Below, piece after piece: positions 1-13,800 of a stretch of 64,000 nt of DNA. Origin of the DNA: Apostichopus japonicus (taxonomy: Eukaryota > Echinodermata > Holothuroidea > Aspidochirotida > Stichopodidae); assembly GCF_037975245.1 (NCBI RefSeq), contig NC_092563.1:5519501-5583500 (forward strand), given 5' to 3'. The notes below the pieces were generated by a model, which searched no databases, had not been told where the DNA came from, and saw only the letters and a program-made list of their open reading frames with translations. The stretch's first letter is position 1. Every line of letters begins with the position of its first letter. A program made the translations under genes and the position numbers.

Positions 1-1934
1 ACAAGCACAAAACAAGGGAATCTTCATGTGGGGGAGGGGGGGGGGGGATTGTTTAAAATCAGTATTTAAATGAGATTGGTTGCTTTTAGAGTTGTAGATT
101 GGGTTGACTCTGCAGAGTTGTTCCATAATACCATCACAGTGTTGCTCTCTCACTTTTATTGGTTTCTCCTTCATTTCCAAAACAGTAATAACAAAACTGC
201 TTCTTCTGCAACATAGTGTTAAATTTATGTTTCCATGTGATCAATATCACTCCAACAAGGTTATTTAAAAAAGAAAAAAAAAGAAATTGGAAATAATATT
301 TAATCGATCACTTATTAATCGTCATAAAGAAACAAACAGGCCTTGATCAGCAAGTGTGTTTTAAAGTGATCCATTTGTACATCAGATTTGGCCAAATTTG
401 CAATCAAAACTTACAAAATACAAAAGTCTCAGCTGATTGATGGAAGTTGGTATTTTCTCCTTGAACTGTAGATCGGTAAATTTGGGAAGGGGGTAGTAGG
501 GTTCGGGGGATTGGAGTGAACATTTCTTTTAACATTGACCTCACTCCTCTCCTACCTGTCCCATCTATGAAAACAGTCATGACTGGAAACCTTTATAACA
601 TTCCCCCCGCCTTCCGCTACATCTTGCTTCCTGGACATCGCCCAAACCTTCTCCACCTTTCAAATCTACCATTCCAAAATTGTTCACTTCGTTTTGGCTA
701 AACAGTCATTTTCATTGAACCACTGTTCTCCTCATTCCTAATTAAGAGACCCTTAGGGGAGTTGATTTTTCCAGACAGCATACGAAGAGGGGAGGGGGAG
801 GGGGAGGGGATCCATCAGGAGGCCACAGGGGGCCATATTGAAAGTTTTCATTCTTTGGTTAATCCAGCCGTGGTGTATTTTGTATACGAGTGTGAATAAG
901 TGATATTAAACAGGATTTATTCTGTTTGATCATTTCAGTGCATTCATTTTGAGACAATTTCTGCCGAAAGCCGTCATATCTCCGAGAATTAGCCGAGTGA
1001 GGTAGAACATTGTTACTGGTTGAGACCTTCCTTTCTTGAAAGGTTTTGACAACTAGCTACATGCTGACCGTCATCCATGCCAAACTCTCCTCCCACCTTT
1101 GTTTATTTGTTATCTGACTCTTGTTTGTTCTTTAGGTTTCTGTGAAGAGTTATTCCCCCTTCCCTAGGCCTCATGTTTACTTTTAAAAATGATTTCAAGC
1201 TGCTCCTTTTGTGGTAAATTGTTTTTGTTTAGGGGACAGACTAGCCATTGCTGATAGCAATCTTTGTTGTCTTAAAATCCACAGGGTGGAAAAAAAGGAA
1301 TAAATGTTTTATCAGTGTTTGACATCATCACTTAGCCATTTCACATCTTCCAGGATCCCCCCCCCCCCTCAAAAAATAAAAAAACATGGGGAGAAAAATT
1401 GGAAAGGAAAAACAAAAACAAAATATAGAAATTTTACTATTCTAAATAGATCAGCGATGATTATCAAGAAGTTCTAGTTTTTGCAGAGATTACATTTGTG
1501 AGTTGATAATTTAGTGAAATTAATGAAAATTTAACAAATTCGGACGGAAAAAAAAGAAGGTAGTACAGAAGTGCTGAAACAAACACGAAGATGACAAGAC
1601 TGGAGTGGCCATCAAATATCAGAGAGTCTTATCAGAGCCGTCCATCTTTAGAGAACGGCACAGTAATAATGAATTGAAGTCTTTCACTTCACTTGAAGTA
1701 TAAATTTTTCCCCCGAGTTTTTTCTGGACCACTCTCTGTCTATATGATTTGGCATGTGCTCAATTCTCACTCAACCCACCTTTGCCCTTTCTTTTTTCTT
1801 ATAAATTTGGCATTTAAACATGTCTCAGTCCAAAATGGTAATCAGTTCTCGAGTGGTAATCAAGCTAAAAGTCACTTCCAGGGAATAGTTTATCCAGTAT
1901 CGCATCTTAAAAAAAACCAGCTGCTTTTTGGTTC
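1..1934. other. Non-coding stretch, no gene recognised
   Basis: I see no exon with convincing coding character on either strand. The stretch is AT-rich and broken by G or C homopolymers (near 30-48, 785-810 and 1355-1368). It lies upstream of the recognised CMIP exons, so it may be CMIP intron. That is inferred from position only. Confidence 0.5.
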
Positions 1935-2642
1935 AACTTCATTCAACTTAATTCACAGGGGTAGTGGGTATTTGAATCAGTATATATGCTACAGAAGTAT
2001 TTTTATCTCAGTATGATACAGTGTTCTGTCAGCCAGGTTGAATCGATTCTATACAACTTCATTCAACTTAATTCACAGGGGTAGTGGGTATTTGAATCAG
2101 TATATATGCTACAGAAGTATTTTTATCAGTATGATGCAGTGTTCTGTCAGCCAGGTAGAATCGAACCTATACAACTTCATTCAACTTAATTCACAGGGGT
2201 AGTGGGTATTTGAATCAGTATATATGCTACAGAAGTATTTTTATCAGTATGATTCAGTGTTCTGTCAGCCGGGTAGAATCGAACCTATATAACATTCATT
2301 CAACTTAATTCACAGGGGTAGTAGGTATTTGAATCAGTATATATGCTACAAAAGTATTGTTCAGTATGATACAGTGTTCTGTCATCCAGGTAGAATCGAA
2401 CCTATATAACATTCATTCAACTTAATTCACAGGGGTAGTAGGTATTTGAATCAGTATATATGCTACAGAAGTATTGTTCAGTATGATGCAGAGTTCTGTC
2501 AGCCAGGTATAATCAAACCTATAAAACATTCATTCAATTTAATTCACAGGGGTAGTGGGTATTTGAATCAGTATATATGCTACAGAAGAATTGTTCAGTA
2601 TGGTGCAGTGTTCTATCAGCCAGGTAGAATCAAACCTATAAA
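1935..2642. repeat. Tandem repeat, about 119-bp unit, six copies
   Basis: Six head-to-tail copies share the landmark ATTCAACTTAATTCACAGG, which starts near 1941, 2061, 2179, 2298, 2415 and 2532, so the period is 117-120 bp. Copies differ by a few substitutions and a small TATTTTTATC/TATTGTTC indel, which divides the array into an early and a late subtype. Short open frames through the array follow from the repeat and show no sign of being genes. Confidence 0.9.
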
Positions 2643-5600
2643 TCAAAACTGCAATTGGATTGGGATTCAATTAAGTGAAATTCTTATCATATGTGATTGC
2701 AGCGAAAGATAAGATGATGCAGCAGTTTTGTTGTTGTTGCAAACACTATAAAACACTGCACGGTACTAAACTTCAGTTTCTCGCTAAAACGATTGACGTA
2801 AATGTTCATACTGGGACTGTTTCAGTGGTAAATTATGTTTCTTAGCATCTCAAGAGAGATTTTTGTCATCAGGTTCTTGATTTACGAGTTAAAACTAATT
2901 AAGGAAAGTTCCTCTTTGGCATTCGTAGGTTGCTGCTTTAGCACGATCAGTTTGCGTTGAACTCTCTCCTTCCACGTATATGACCTGCTTGTGCCCCCGA
3001 GGAAGAATGAACTAATGAATATGCAAAGAAAAATAATTGGAAATCCAATGAATATGTAGATGGAAAGCTTGAGAATATATATGGGTTTTATCAGTAGTCT
3101 GTCGGATAGGCTTGTACTCACAGAAAGTGTTATTAAATAAATAACTATTAAATCATTCTATTGAATGTAATGATTCTGGACATGTATGAATTATTCAAGA
3201 GAATATTTAATCATTGGAGCTATGAATAAGATGCAAATTAGAAAAATAAAAGTGCGTATGAGTGCATGGTAGGTTTGCAGGAAGGAGAAGAGGAGATGAT
3301 ATCAAAGTGGGGTGGGGGGGCTGGGGGGAGGGGCTGTGATTGGCGTATGGTACAAAGCATGTGTAAGTTGTTAGTTATAGGTTGATTGTTTTCAGAGAGG
3401 GAAGGTTTTCTGACCATATAAAGTAGACATTTTTATATGATATATATACTGTAGTTTATTTGCCCTTCAGACGTGTCAGTATCATCTAGCCCCTTACAAA
3501 TAAATAAATAAAAAGTGTGGCAAGCTTATCCTGTGATCACACAAGATCATAAGTGAAACCCAAAAGAATTAATACATATCAACATATATGTGGAATACCT
3601 GTGTTATATTGGAGCCCTTTTTTCCAGGTAAAAATCACATGTTCTCATTTGTTCCTAAAACATGTAAAACTGTGTGGAAACCTGTGAATTTAAAACAAGT
3701 GACGTAGTGTGAAAATATGTGTTTCTAAGTGTGGCAAACCTGAGTCAATCTAATCCTATAGTTAATACAATACATAGACAGCTTGAAATATTCTGTGTCA
3801 CAGAAAGTCCCATTAGTTCCCACAATTTCACATACTGAATTTCCTTTGCCGCAGGTTATCACAGATTCTCGGATCAACCTGTTTTGTATGGTTTCCACAC
3901 TTTTTCTCTCAAGGGGGTCGTTCTGTCCTCTATATCTAAACTGTAGCCAGCTGTCTTGCACTGAGTTGCCAATTTCTATCAGTGCCAACAAATCCAACAC
4001 GAATTATAACTCGAGGCAAGATTGCAGTTGAGCCAAAAACCCACTTTTGACTTTATACAAAAAAAATAATGTTTAGTTCTGTTGAAATGAAACTTGTCTA
4101 GGGAAGCATATTATTAACTGAACTGCATTCAGAATGTTTAAGTATTGAAGCACATCAATTCCTAATATAAGCAAAAATCAAACCCAACATCACACTGCAT
4201 TAGATATTAAGAGAGGTTTGTCGTATATATATAGATATTGGCTGTCTTTGTACCTGCTGACCTTTGGCCACACCAGACCATTTCCATCCCGACGAACAAT
4301 AATCGGAATAACAAACTCAGCAGCTCCGGAAAAAAATCGATGCCGATTTCACGGAAAACAAGCAGCCCGTGTAGCAACGAGATGCAGCAGCTGACCTGAG
4401 CAAGCGAATCCTTTATTCTCTGTCCTGGAAAAGTAGATTTGCTGATCAAATATCTGCTGAGGAGGCATGAATAATTTGTTTGCTTGTAAAAAACCTTGCA
4501 TTTAGCACTGTGCTGGATGTGGCATCGTGCCCACGACAGCTTTGGACTTCTTTCAGTTTTTCTTGTTTTGTTTTTTTGTCTTGCCGAGAACGTTTTCTCG
4601 ATGCAGTAAGCCGAGATAATACTCATTAACGGCTTTATTAGGATTGCACGTATCGCTTGCAAGCATGATACTACTTGAACTTTGTCCAAAAAAAATTGAT
4701 CTGTTTCTCAGATTAACCAAGTCTCATTCAGGCTTTTTTTTTCTTTCTCGTTAAGGAAAACCGATTTTGTGGAATCCAGGGAAAGTTGTTTATATTGCAC
4801 ATCTTTTATGCTCATTTTTTTTAAATCGTATTTTTTATTGAGTTATTGAGATGAATCTATCCTCCTTATTGTAAAGCAGCGATACTTCCAGTAAATCTAG
4901 TACATGCTTATTCTGAATGGGCTTTTAAATTCACAATCCGGTTCTTGGGTTCAAATTCTAGGTAGGCGTACATAGTTTATAGTCGGTATTCCCACGTTAA
5001 GAGGAAAAGGTTTTTGTTTTAGGTACAAGTCTTGATCAGATAATGCAGGAAACCTATAAACCTTTAAACTGTTACAACTTTTGAAGTGTTTAAGGATCAC
5101 TTTAGTAAGCAGATTTTAAGTCATGATATGTCATATAGCCCAAAGAAAGAAAGAAAAAAAAAAATGATAACAAATGAGTTTCTACAAAAATGAAACCAAA
5201 GAAGAAAACCAATGGATCAACAAAACCAACAAAAAAATGACAAAAAATTTAGTTACATATCATATCTGACAAAAAAATGCATGAAAATTTGCAATTTCAT
5301 CAGAATATTGGAAATCCAACCAAATTATATTCCTTCTTAAAGGTACACATTAAAGGGAAAACAATTTAGACTAAAATTTATTACACACAGCAAATGGAAA
5401 AGTTCTAACACTTTGATGCAACTCCCATCTTGATAGTTTGTCCACTTGCTGAGATTTAAAAAAAATTAATTCCCCCCCCCTTTTTTTTGTCAGATAAGTG
5501 CAGTACTCAATTATTTGCAGATTCATACCCCGGACAGCGCCATTAACAAATTGTTTTCCATTAGTTTGAACTAATTGTGCACATGAGGATACCCCTAATT

Positions 5601-7734
5601 AATTGAAAATACTCTCCATTTGTGATGAAATCACTTGAACACACATTACCAATATTAAATAATGTGAGTATTTTTCCAAGATGATATAATTATATCAAAT
5701 TTTTCATGGAAATCAAAGACAGTTGACTGGGTGGTCCATGTTATGATATATTCACAAATAACTATTGTGCAATAAAATTAATCAATTGCAAGAATTTATA
5801 TCTCAGCAACGAGCTGTAGTAAATGTGAGTTAATTTAGTGATGTGCTCTGTTTCACAAACTCTGTGTTTGTTTTCTTAATTCTCATCCTTAATTATCCCT
5901 TGAAGCCTGCAAACACAAAGGTAGAAAATAAACAAGAGCAATGCTGGCCCTTTGCCACCATGGAGAGAATCCCCAGTAGAACGTTACCAGGAAAAGAAAA
6001 AAAAATTGTTAAATAATCATTAAATATATACTTCTAGGAAATTTACAGACTACCCCCAAAATACATTATTAGACCACTGGTTTTAAGTGCAAGTGTCACA
6101 CATACAATGTTTGGTTTGGTTTTCTCAACAACAAAAATGCAATGTCATACAAAGGTTATTGAAAGAAAGACTTGCGTTCAAGTCCGAGATTTCTAAGTTT
6201 AAAGACTTTGTAAGAGTGCAAGCGAGATATTTGTCTGTTGAGGTAGAAGATTTCGACCTTGGGATCTAACCACTGGTATGACGGTGTAACTTAATTCCAC
6301 ATTGCCCTATTAAACTAGCACCAGCTATTGGGATTTTTTTCAGTTACTCATCTCACTGCACGTACGTCATCGGTACCAGCAGAACGTACTGTTTTGGTGT
6401 TTTGCCTACAAGCGTTCGTATTCGACTCTCGGCAGAAATTAGAAAGAAAAGAGAAAAGAAAAGGAAAGCAAAGACTCCATGAGGAGCGAGATGCTTTTAA
6501 CAAAATGACGTTATTGTGTATCGAACCATTTGCACTTTCCAATTCGTCAAAGATTTTTTAATTTTTTTTTTCTTAAATTGTTGTTTTGAAATAGGACTGA
6601 TTTATACAACCCTCTTATGTAAAGTACACTCTTAAGTTTATAATGACCTGTGAAATGATCTCGAATGTGACTGTTAAAAACCATCCACGGGAAAAGTGCA
6701 TCGTACCTTGGGCTCAGTGCGATGACGTGATCAATTGTTCGATTGTGATTGGCCTTGCTGGATTGTCAGTGCAAACTCCTGGTTTCAGAAATGAATCTTA
6801 ATCATTAATAGACCGTCTTTAAATACATTATACGTTTTTTTTTCATAACTTTCACCTTTCAATCAACATAAATTCAACTTAATTCTGTTGCTGCAAAACA
6901 AAAATTATAAATTTGGAAATAGGCAACAACAAACAAACAAAATTAGTAAGGAGAGAATAAAAGTACAAAAATGAATAAAATAACTTTAATTTGCACACTA
7001 TTTCTCTTCATTTTCAGTTTTTCATTTACTTTAGCTGAGATGTCATCTCAGAGCTCATACCTTATCTCCCCCCCCCCAATCACCCCATGCCCCTTCCCAT
7101 TCTTCCATATATATATATAACAGATATAGCCTAGAGAGAGAAAATAAAAACCAAACAGTACCATTTATACATGTGGTACACTAGCTGCTAGGCATTTTAT
7201 CTAACTACCTTTTAAACCAACAATCTCCTTTGCAATAAATTTTTAAAAATCCTCTATTATCTTGTCACACGTGTATTATTCTCTTGCGATGTAAATATTT
7301 TTGATTAAGAGCAGGAAAGGGATTGTGATCTCTGTTATAGCTGTTTCCTGCTTATTTTATCTTCTATTATCTTCATCCTCTTAAAGCTGTGGTATAGCTT
7401 CCTGGTATTATTATCATGGCAGGTAATTTAATTGTCAGCTGGAGAATAACATCTATGTTAATATTATCCTTTGTCTTGGCTGATTGTGCTACTCGAAAAA
7501 ACACCATGTACAACCAGGACCGAAGCCAAAGGATTTCTGAGTTGGAGTGGCACCAAACATTTAAGGAGGTGCACAGTACTTGTGTTGTACGCATGATGGT
7601 GACACAGATTGGGGGTACTGTAGTCATGATGGGGTGGGGGTTGGGGGCTGGTAGGGGGATGTTACAAGAAGTGATAGGTTTTGTAACATTACTTCATGGC
7701 TTTACCATTGCTTGTGCATGTTAGTTTGATATAA
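2643..7734. other. Long non-coding stretch, no supported gene
   Basis: Both strands were read without finding an exon I could support. Open frames here (for example on the minus strand at 4207-4689) lack splice-site context, family resemblance and codon regularity. The stretch holds A/T homopolymers and a short TA run near 7110. It may be upstream CMIP intron. Confidence 0.45.
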
Positions 7735-9068
7735 GAGTATAACAAATGGTGGTTTCTAATGAATGCAAAATATACTCTTAATTGACAGACTTTGCATTCT
7801 GGTGTAAGGGTATTACAAACCATGGTTACTATTGAACGCAAAATATACTCTTAATTGACAGACTGCATTCTGGTATAAGAGTATAACTAACCGTGGTTTA
7901 TAATGAACGCAAAATAAACTCTTCATTGACAGACTGCATTCTGGTATAAGAGTAAAACAAACCGTGGTTTATAATGAACACAAAATATACTCTTCATTGA
8001 CAGACTTTGCATTCTGGTATAAGGGTATAACAAACCATGGTTTCTAATGAACGCAAAATATACTCTTTATTGACAGACTTTGCATTCTGTTATAGGGTAT
8101 AACAAACCATGGTTTATAATGAACACAAAATATACTCTTTATTGACAGACTTTGCATTCTGGTATAAGGGTATAACAAACCATGGTTTCTAATGAACACA
8201 AAATATACTCTTTATTGACAGACTTGCATTCTGGTATAAGGGTATAACAAACCATGGTTTATAATGAACACAAAATAAACTCTTCATTGACAGACTTTGC
8301 ATTCTGGTATAAGGGTATAACAAACCATGGTTTATAATGAACACAAAATATACTCTTCATTGACAGACTTTGCATTCTGGTATAAGGGTATAACAAACCA
8401 TGGTTTCTAATGAACGCAAAATATACTCTTTATTGACAGACTTTGCATTCTGGTATAAGGGTATAACAAACCATGGTTTATAATGAACGCAAAATATACT
8501 CTTTATTGACAGACTTTGCATTCTGGTATGAGGGTATAACAAACCATGGTTTCTAATGAACGCAAAATATACTCTTTATTGACAGACTTGCATTCTGGTA
8601 TAAAGGTATAACAAACCATGGTTTATAATGAACACAAAATATACTCTTTATTGACATACTTTGCATTCTGGTATAAAGGTATAACAAACCATGGTTTCTA
8701 ATGAATGCAAAATAAACTCTTTATTGACAGACTTTGCATTCTGGTGTAAGGGTATAACAAACCATGGTTTATAATGAACACAAAATATACTCTTTATTGA
8801 CAGACTTTGCATTCTGGTATAAGGGTATAACAAACCATGGTTTCTAATGAATGCAAAATATACTCTTAATTGACAGACTTTGCATTCTGGTATAAGGGTA
8901 TAAACAAACCATGGTTTATAATGAACACAAAATATACTCTTCATTGCCAGATTTTGCATTCTTGTATAAGAGTATAACTAACCATGGTTTATAATGAACA
9001 CAAAATATACTCTTCATTGACAACCTTTGCATTCTGGTATAAGGGTATAACAAACCATGGTTTCTAAT
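7735..9068. repeat. Tandem repeat, 71-75-bp unit, about 18 copies
   Basis: The unit carries AACAAACCATGGTTT, then TAATGAACGCAAAATATAC, then TTGACAGACTTTGCATTCTGG. The CATGG landmark recurs at 7821, 8036, 8108, 8181, 8253 and 8326, giving 71-75 bp. Two unit types (TTCTAATGAACGC and TTATAATGAACAC) alternate through much of the array, so a two-unit block of about 145 bp was probably amplified. Many units are close to 72 bp, which keeps some frames open on the minus strand; these are not genes. Confidence 0.93.
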
Positions 9069-9675
9069 TTCTTAATTTCATTGTCCTATTTTGGACAGGA
9101 GGACTGTCACTCATCTGTCCCTTAACATTAGAAGAGAGACAACAAAATAATAGCTGAAGTGAAGTTTAGACATAAATAAGATCGAGAAATACTTATTCAT
9201 CATCAGCACCCTCTCGCCCCTCCCTCATTTCTATTTTTTTTTTCATTTTAAAGAGATTAAACACCTCTGTCCTCCTTAACAGTCCTGTTTCCAACCTCTT
9301 CCCTTACGACTACAAAGTTTGCTTATCTCCCTGATGGTGGTAACTTTATCCTTGTACTATCATTTTGTAATTTGCTAAAGTCTGATTGTAATATTCATAG
9401 TGGAATTCTCAGTAAATACTTTTTATCTGGTTTTTTCTCACTTTTTGAGTCTCCTCAGTATATGTATATTTATTACTCCAGAATTGTATTAGCTAGTTTA
9501 GCCTGAAGCCTTTATATACAAACCTATTAGCATTTTGAGTGCAAGGAGACAGAAATGATATGATCTGTGTATGGTGTTGTTCACCTGAGAAAGCAAAGAG
9601 CAATATTATCGATAGAGTGTGCGACGATGCCAGGTTTGATAATGTCAATTCTTTCGTCGTTTCCGTCAGTTTCAG

Positions 9676-9780
9676 AGTACGGGCTGATATAAACAACGAA
9701 GAGAGCGACAGTTCTACGGACGAGTCTGTCCTGCACGATGAAGACGTGATGATGACATTTCTAAGAATGTTACAACTGAC
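9676..9780 (+). CDS. CMIP: CMIP exon: acidic linker and start of middle domain
   Basis: This is the first recognisable exon of a C-Maf-inducing protein orthologue, an adaptor of T-cell and neuronal signalling in vertebrates. It encodes an acidic Ser/Glu/Asp stretch (NNEESDSSTDESVLHDED) followed by VMMTFLRMLQLT, which aligns with the human segment containing YVEILKLLSDYDDW. The donor is a consensus gtaagt at 9781, and the last codon is split as AC|T. The 5' boundary is ambiguous because AG dinucleotides end at 9669 and 9675, both in the same phase. The linker is poorly conserved, so the acidic part is weaker evidence than the end of the exon. Earlier exons, including the PH domain, are not visible in the window. 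Confidence 0.75.
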
Positions 9781-10209
9781 GTAAGTAGAAATAAATTTGA
9801 GGTCGTTTTATTTGCTTTTCCATGTTTGCTTTGTCATTCTTTGTCCATGAATAGAACACGTGTTCAGATTCGTTAAAATTTTGTCTTTTAATTGGGAAAA
9901 ATTAAGAAAGAAAAATAAAAGTGAAGAAAAGAATGAATAACTAATGATGGGCAAAGATACTCATGTCTAGTGATCATGTCAATTATGGAAATATATAGCT
10001 AGTAAAAATATACAATATAAACAAAAATGAACAAAATAAGAACCTTTTTTAAACCCTGGAGTGTAGATAACGTCCAACATTTGTCGATAACATTTCCCTA
10101 TCTGACTACCGTCCAGTGTTTCCAGATGAATGCAACCATTGCTGATCTAACAATTTAGTGTCAGAGGAAATGATTTCTTCAACTCATTTTTGTCCTCTTT
10201 CCACTCTAG

Positions 10210-10275
10210 TGCTGACTTTGATGACTGGCTGCCAGCACTCTCTGGGATGTTACTCCCTATTCCTTTTCCTAAAGT
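10210..10275 (+). CDS. CMIP: CMIP exon: DFDDWLPAL...PIPFPK segment
   Basis: This 66-bp exon follows the acceptor ccactctag. It completes the Thr codon left by the previous exon, then reads ADFDDWLPALSGMLLPIPFPK, matching human [20 protein letters not shown] closely. The donor gtaagt is at 10276, leaving GT of a valine codon. If the first donor is skipped, the next in-frame codon is a stop (TAA at 10277). The last bases of this exon and its donor are the start of a five-copy tandem array, so near-identical decoy donors follow at 10389, 10499, 10606 and 10711. Confidence 0.92.
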
Positions 10276-10800
10276 GTAAGTATATGCACCCATATGGTCT
10301 CTTAAATGGGGGGTGGGGGAGGGGGGGTGCTCAAGAGGTAAAGCACTCTCTCTTCTTAAGGGTGAATGCCAATTCCTTTTCCTAAAGTGTAAGTATGTTC
10401 ACCCATATGGTCTCCTAAAAGGGGGTGAGGGGGATGGATTTCAAGGAGTAAAGCACTTTCTCTTCTTAATGGTAAGTGCCGATTCCTTTTCCTAAAGTGT
10501 AAGTACATTCACACATATGGTCTCCTGATGGGGGGATGGGGGGGGGCTCAAGGGGTAAAGCACTTTCTCATCTTAAGGATGAATGCCAATTCCTTTTCCT
10601 AAAGTGTAAGTACATTCACACATATGGTCTCCTAAAAAGGGGGGTGGGGGGGCTCAAGGGGTAAAGCACTTTCTCTTCTTAAGGATGAATGCCGATTCCT
10701 TTCCTAAAGTGTAAGTATATTTCACCCATATGGTCTCCTAAAAAGAGGGGGTGGGGGGGTTCAAGGGGTAAGGCAGTTTCTCTTCTTAAGGGTGAATGAG
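10258..10800 (+). repeat. Tandem array that copies the CMIP exon end and 5' splice site
   Basis: There are five copies of a 105-113-bp unit. Each begins with ATTCCTTTTCCTAAAGTGTAAGTA (or a form lacking one T in the last copy), continues with CACCCATATGGTCTCCT, a G-rich tract and AGCACTTTCTCTTCTTAAGG, then restarts. The donor GTAAGT falls at 10276, 10389, 10499, 10606 and 10711. The first copy is the genuine exon end; the others lie in the intron. The G-rich tract of 7-12 G varies most between copies. Confidence 0.92.
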
Positions 10801-13800
10801 AAATTGTCTTGACTATTCATGGAAATGGCAGTATCTCATAGTAATTTTTCAACTTTCAAATCATTGGCATCAAGCCAATTTTCAACAATTTGAAAGATCA
10901 CAATGCTACATGTTGCACAGTGGATAGTAAACAAGTAATATAGAGACAGAAGGAGAAAAGAAAAAAAAGAAACGTATCATTTTCTGCTTCCACTTATTTG
11001 TCACTTAGCAAATATTATCATATTACTTAATAGCTGCTGTCTTCCTGCAATTTGCCGTTCGTGCAATCAGTTAAAGAGTGAACCGTGGTCTCCCATAAAC
11101 ATAGCGCTTCCACATTTGACATTCTCAATCCCAGTCCTGACATTTTGAGCTGTTATTTTGCTCACGTCCGTGATGATAATATTTTACGGTATTTATTTTG
11201 CGATCACAGTTTCTTGGTGCTTCCTAATGAAACCATGTAGGAAATCATGCATACTATCTCGAGGCTATATAGTCAAATCGTTTCTATGCGAGGTCTCACA
11301 TGCCGTGCGAATCATTTAATCACCGTTTCTAAGTGGAGAGCTATAAAGGGGAGAATCGGGAGAATCGAGTCTGACTAAACTTTACTTCATCGTAGTGGTG
11401 TGAAAAAGAGAACCCTTCCTTTCCAAGTTGGTGTTGTGTAATGTAGTGACATTAAAACTGTTTTTCGACTGTTTAAGTACTTTCCTTGTTTCTAGTATCA
11501 TATTCACCGTGTTTCATATATCCCTTTAAGTTTCCATCAGACAATAAGCCAATGGAGAAAAACACACACCTCTCAAGATATAGATAAAATTCCATAGACT
11601 CATATAGACTTCCTTAATACTCTATAAAACAAGGTAAAATATCATATATGGCCAATCGGGATCCGGCATATGAAAAAAAAAGAGAGAGGTCTTAAAAAAA
11701 CCAAAGCTCAAGACCTACAAAGAGCAGAAACTCTGCGAAAAACATATCGCCTTGCTTTGGTACGAGCTAAAGAGACTGTGTATAGAATAAACAAAGAAAC
11801 CTTGATGATTCGGTAATTAAATCATAATAACGAGCTGCTTCTGATCATGACATAGATTTCTCTTCATCTGCATCTATAGTCAAAGTTAGAAATCCTCTGA
11901 CACTATTACGGTGTGTGTGTGCCGCTAACTGCATTGCAAGTAGAATTCTAGAATTGAGTTAAGGGCTAAAATGTGGAAATAGGATACATGTATATCGTAA
12001 GTGGTTCAGATATCTTGCATGGATTAATGTAGCTATTTGCCCATCGTCATTAGCGCAAGTATTGACTTATCTTATCTCTCTGAATTGTGAAATGTTGGAA
12101 CAAATGATTTGAAAGTCACTTAGTATTTTAGTGACAGTAAGTGATACGAGATCTACGTGAAATGGGTTTGAAGTGAGTCTGGAAAGACTACTTTCTTTTT
12201 CTCTTTTTTTTTTTTCAATTTCATTGATGTATGAGATAAAGTTTATTTCTAATTGACCTTTGACACCATATGACAATCTTATTGCCTTTATTTCTTGCAA
12301 TGGGTTTTTGAGAAAAACGAATAAAGAAAAGTGCAACCAATTTTCGTAATGGATATGAAACGTGCGAGAGAAATGTGATACAAAGTATATTAGTACTGTG
12401 ACCTTATGTGTGTACAGAGGTATCTGCCCTTTATCCAATTAAACATTGATTTATTTTGAAACCTGTTCCCCCCCCCCCCCTCCCTCCCCATGACTTGTGG
12501 CTTTCTGGTTCAGTGATTTCAAAAGGATTGTCTTTAGAGGAAGTTAAGGTCATACGTTCTCGATCAAATCTGCTCACGCCCTTGAAATCAGTGCATGAAT
12601 ATTTTCCAGGAGGGGCAGGTGTACTTTGCTTTGCATAAACACTTTGAGACTATTTTTGTGGCCTACTTTTGTCCGAGATTGGGGCCAGTAGGTATCACAT
12701 CCTCTTTCGGCACAAAAATGTTTTGGGGCCAAGGAGGAGGAGGAGGATCGGTGAGACATGATGTTGAGAAGCACCTTTTGGCAAGACTGTGAAGTTAACA
12801 GTACAAGAATGGCTGAAACGTTTATATAGATGGACAGGTTTTTCCGTAGCCAACCCTGATTGGTTGATGCCTTAGAAAAGAAGACACTGGGTCTTCCATC
12901 TTCTCAGAATAGGAAACAATTTGATCTTTAAAGTCATCTTTCAAACTATTAATGTTTGGGTGTCATGTTGACACTTAGCCAGAACAAAATCATCTGAAGC
13001 TTTCGTAGTCATGGAGGTTTGGTAAATACTTTGTGAGCTGGCATAAATTTTTCTCTAAAAAAAAAGGGTCTCATCGTTTTTACCCATAATTAAAGTATCA
13101 ATTAAATTTGGCCGTAAAAATGTCACATTGCTTAGCCGTACATTGGTATTCGAGATTTATTTAGCTGTACACACTGAAAAGTAAAAGATATAATTCTGGT
13201 CAAACTGTGTTCAATAATTTTGTAATCCACCATCAATTGTGGCTTATCTTATTTATCAATCCACCAAGTGACACTGTGCACTCTGTAACACCCAACAATG
13301 ACCTGTATTCAGTACTATACACTGTCAGCAGTTTCCAAAATAATGTGGCAACTCTTAACCTTAGTAAATAGTTGTAGACATTTAATCATTACAACTCTGC
13401 ATACATCATACAATATTCATTTTACTGATTTAATTATTACAACACTGAATGCATATAACAACACAGTATAGGCCTACATGTTACAATGCTGCACTGATGT
13501 GCCAATTAAGTTGCATGATACATGCATGTTAGAACACGGTATACATGTTATAGACTGTGTACATTGTACAACACCATGCTTAATTGTTACAACTGTGTAT
13601 GCATTTTACAACACTTTATACATGTTACAACACTGTATGTGTCAAGCAGCACTTCATGTCACAACACTGTGTGTATGTTGCAACACGTTATATTTGATAG
13701 TGTTGATTTGATCAGTAGCACAATATGTATGTTACAAGTAGCAACACTGTATACATGTTACAACACTGTATGTGTCAAGCAGCACTACACATGTCCCAAA

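Noticed and set aside
2882-3121. Minus-strand frame with a hydrophobic segment resembling a membrane protein
   Set aside because: The hydrophobic stretch comes from AT-rich DNA. No homology or splice sites define an exon.
4207-4689. 160-codon minus-strand open frame
   Set aside because: No recognisable family, low-complexity end and no splice or promoter context. A chance frame of this length is expected in a 64-kb window.
8357-8959. Minus-strand repeat protein of about 24-residue units
   Set aside because: Created by the 72-bp tandem units. Frames break wherever a unit has an odd length.
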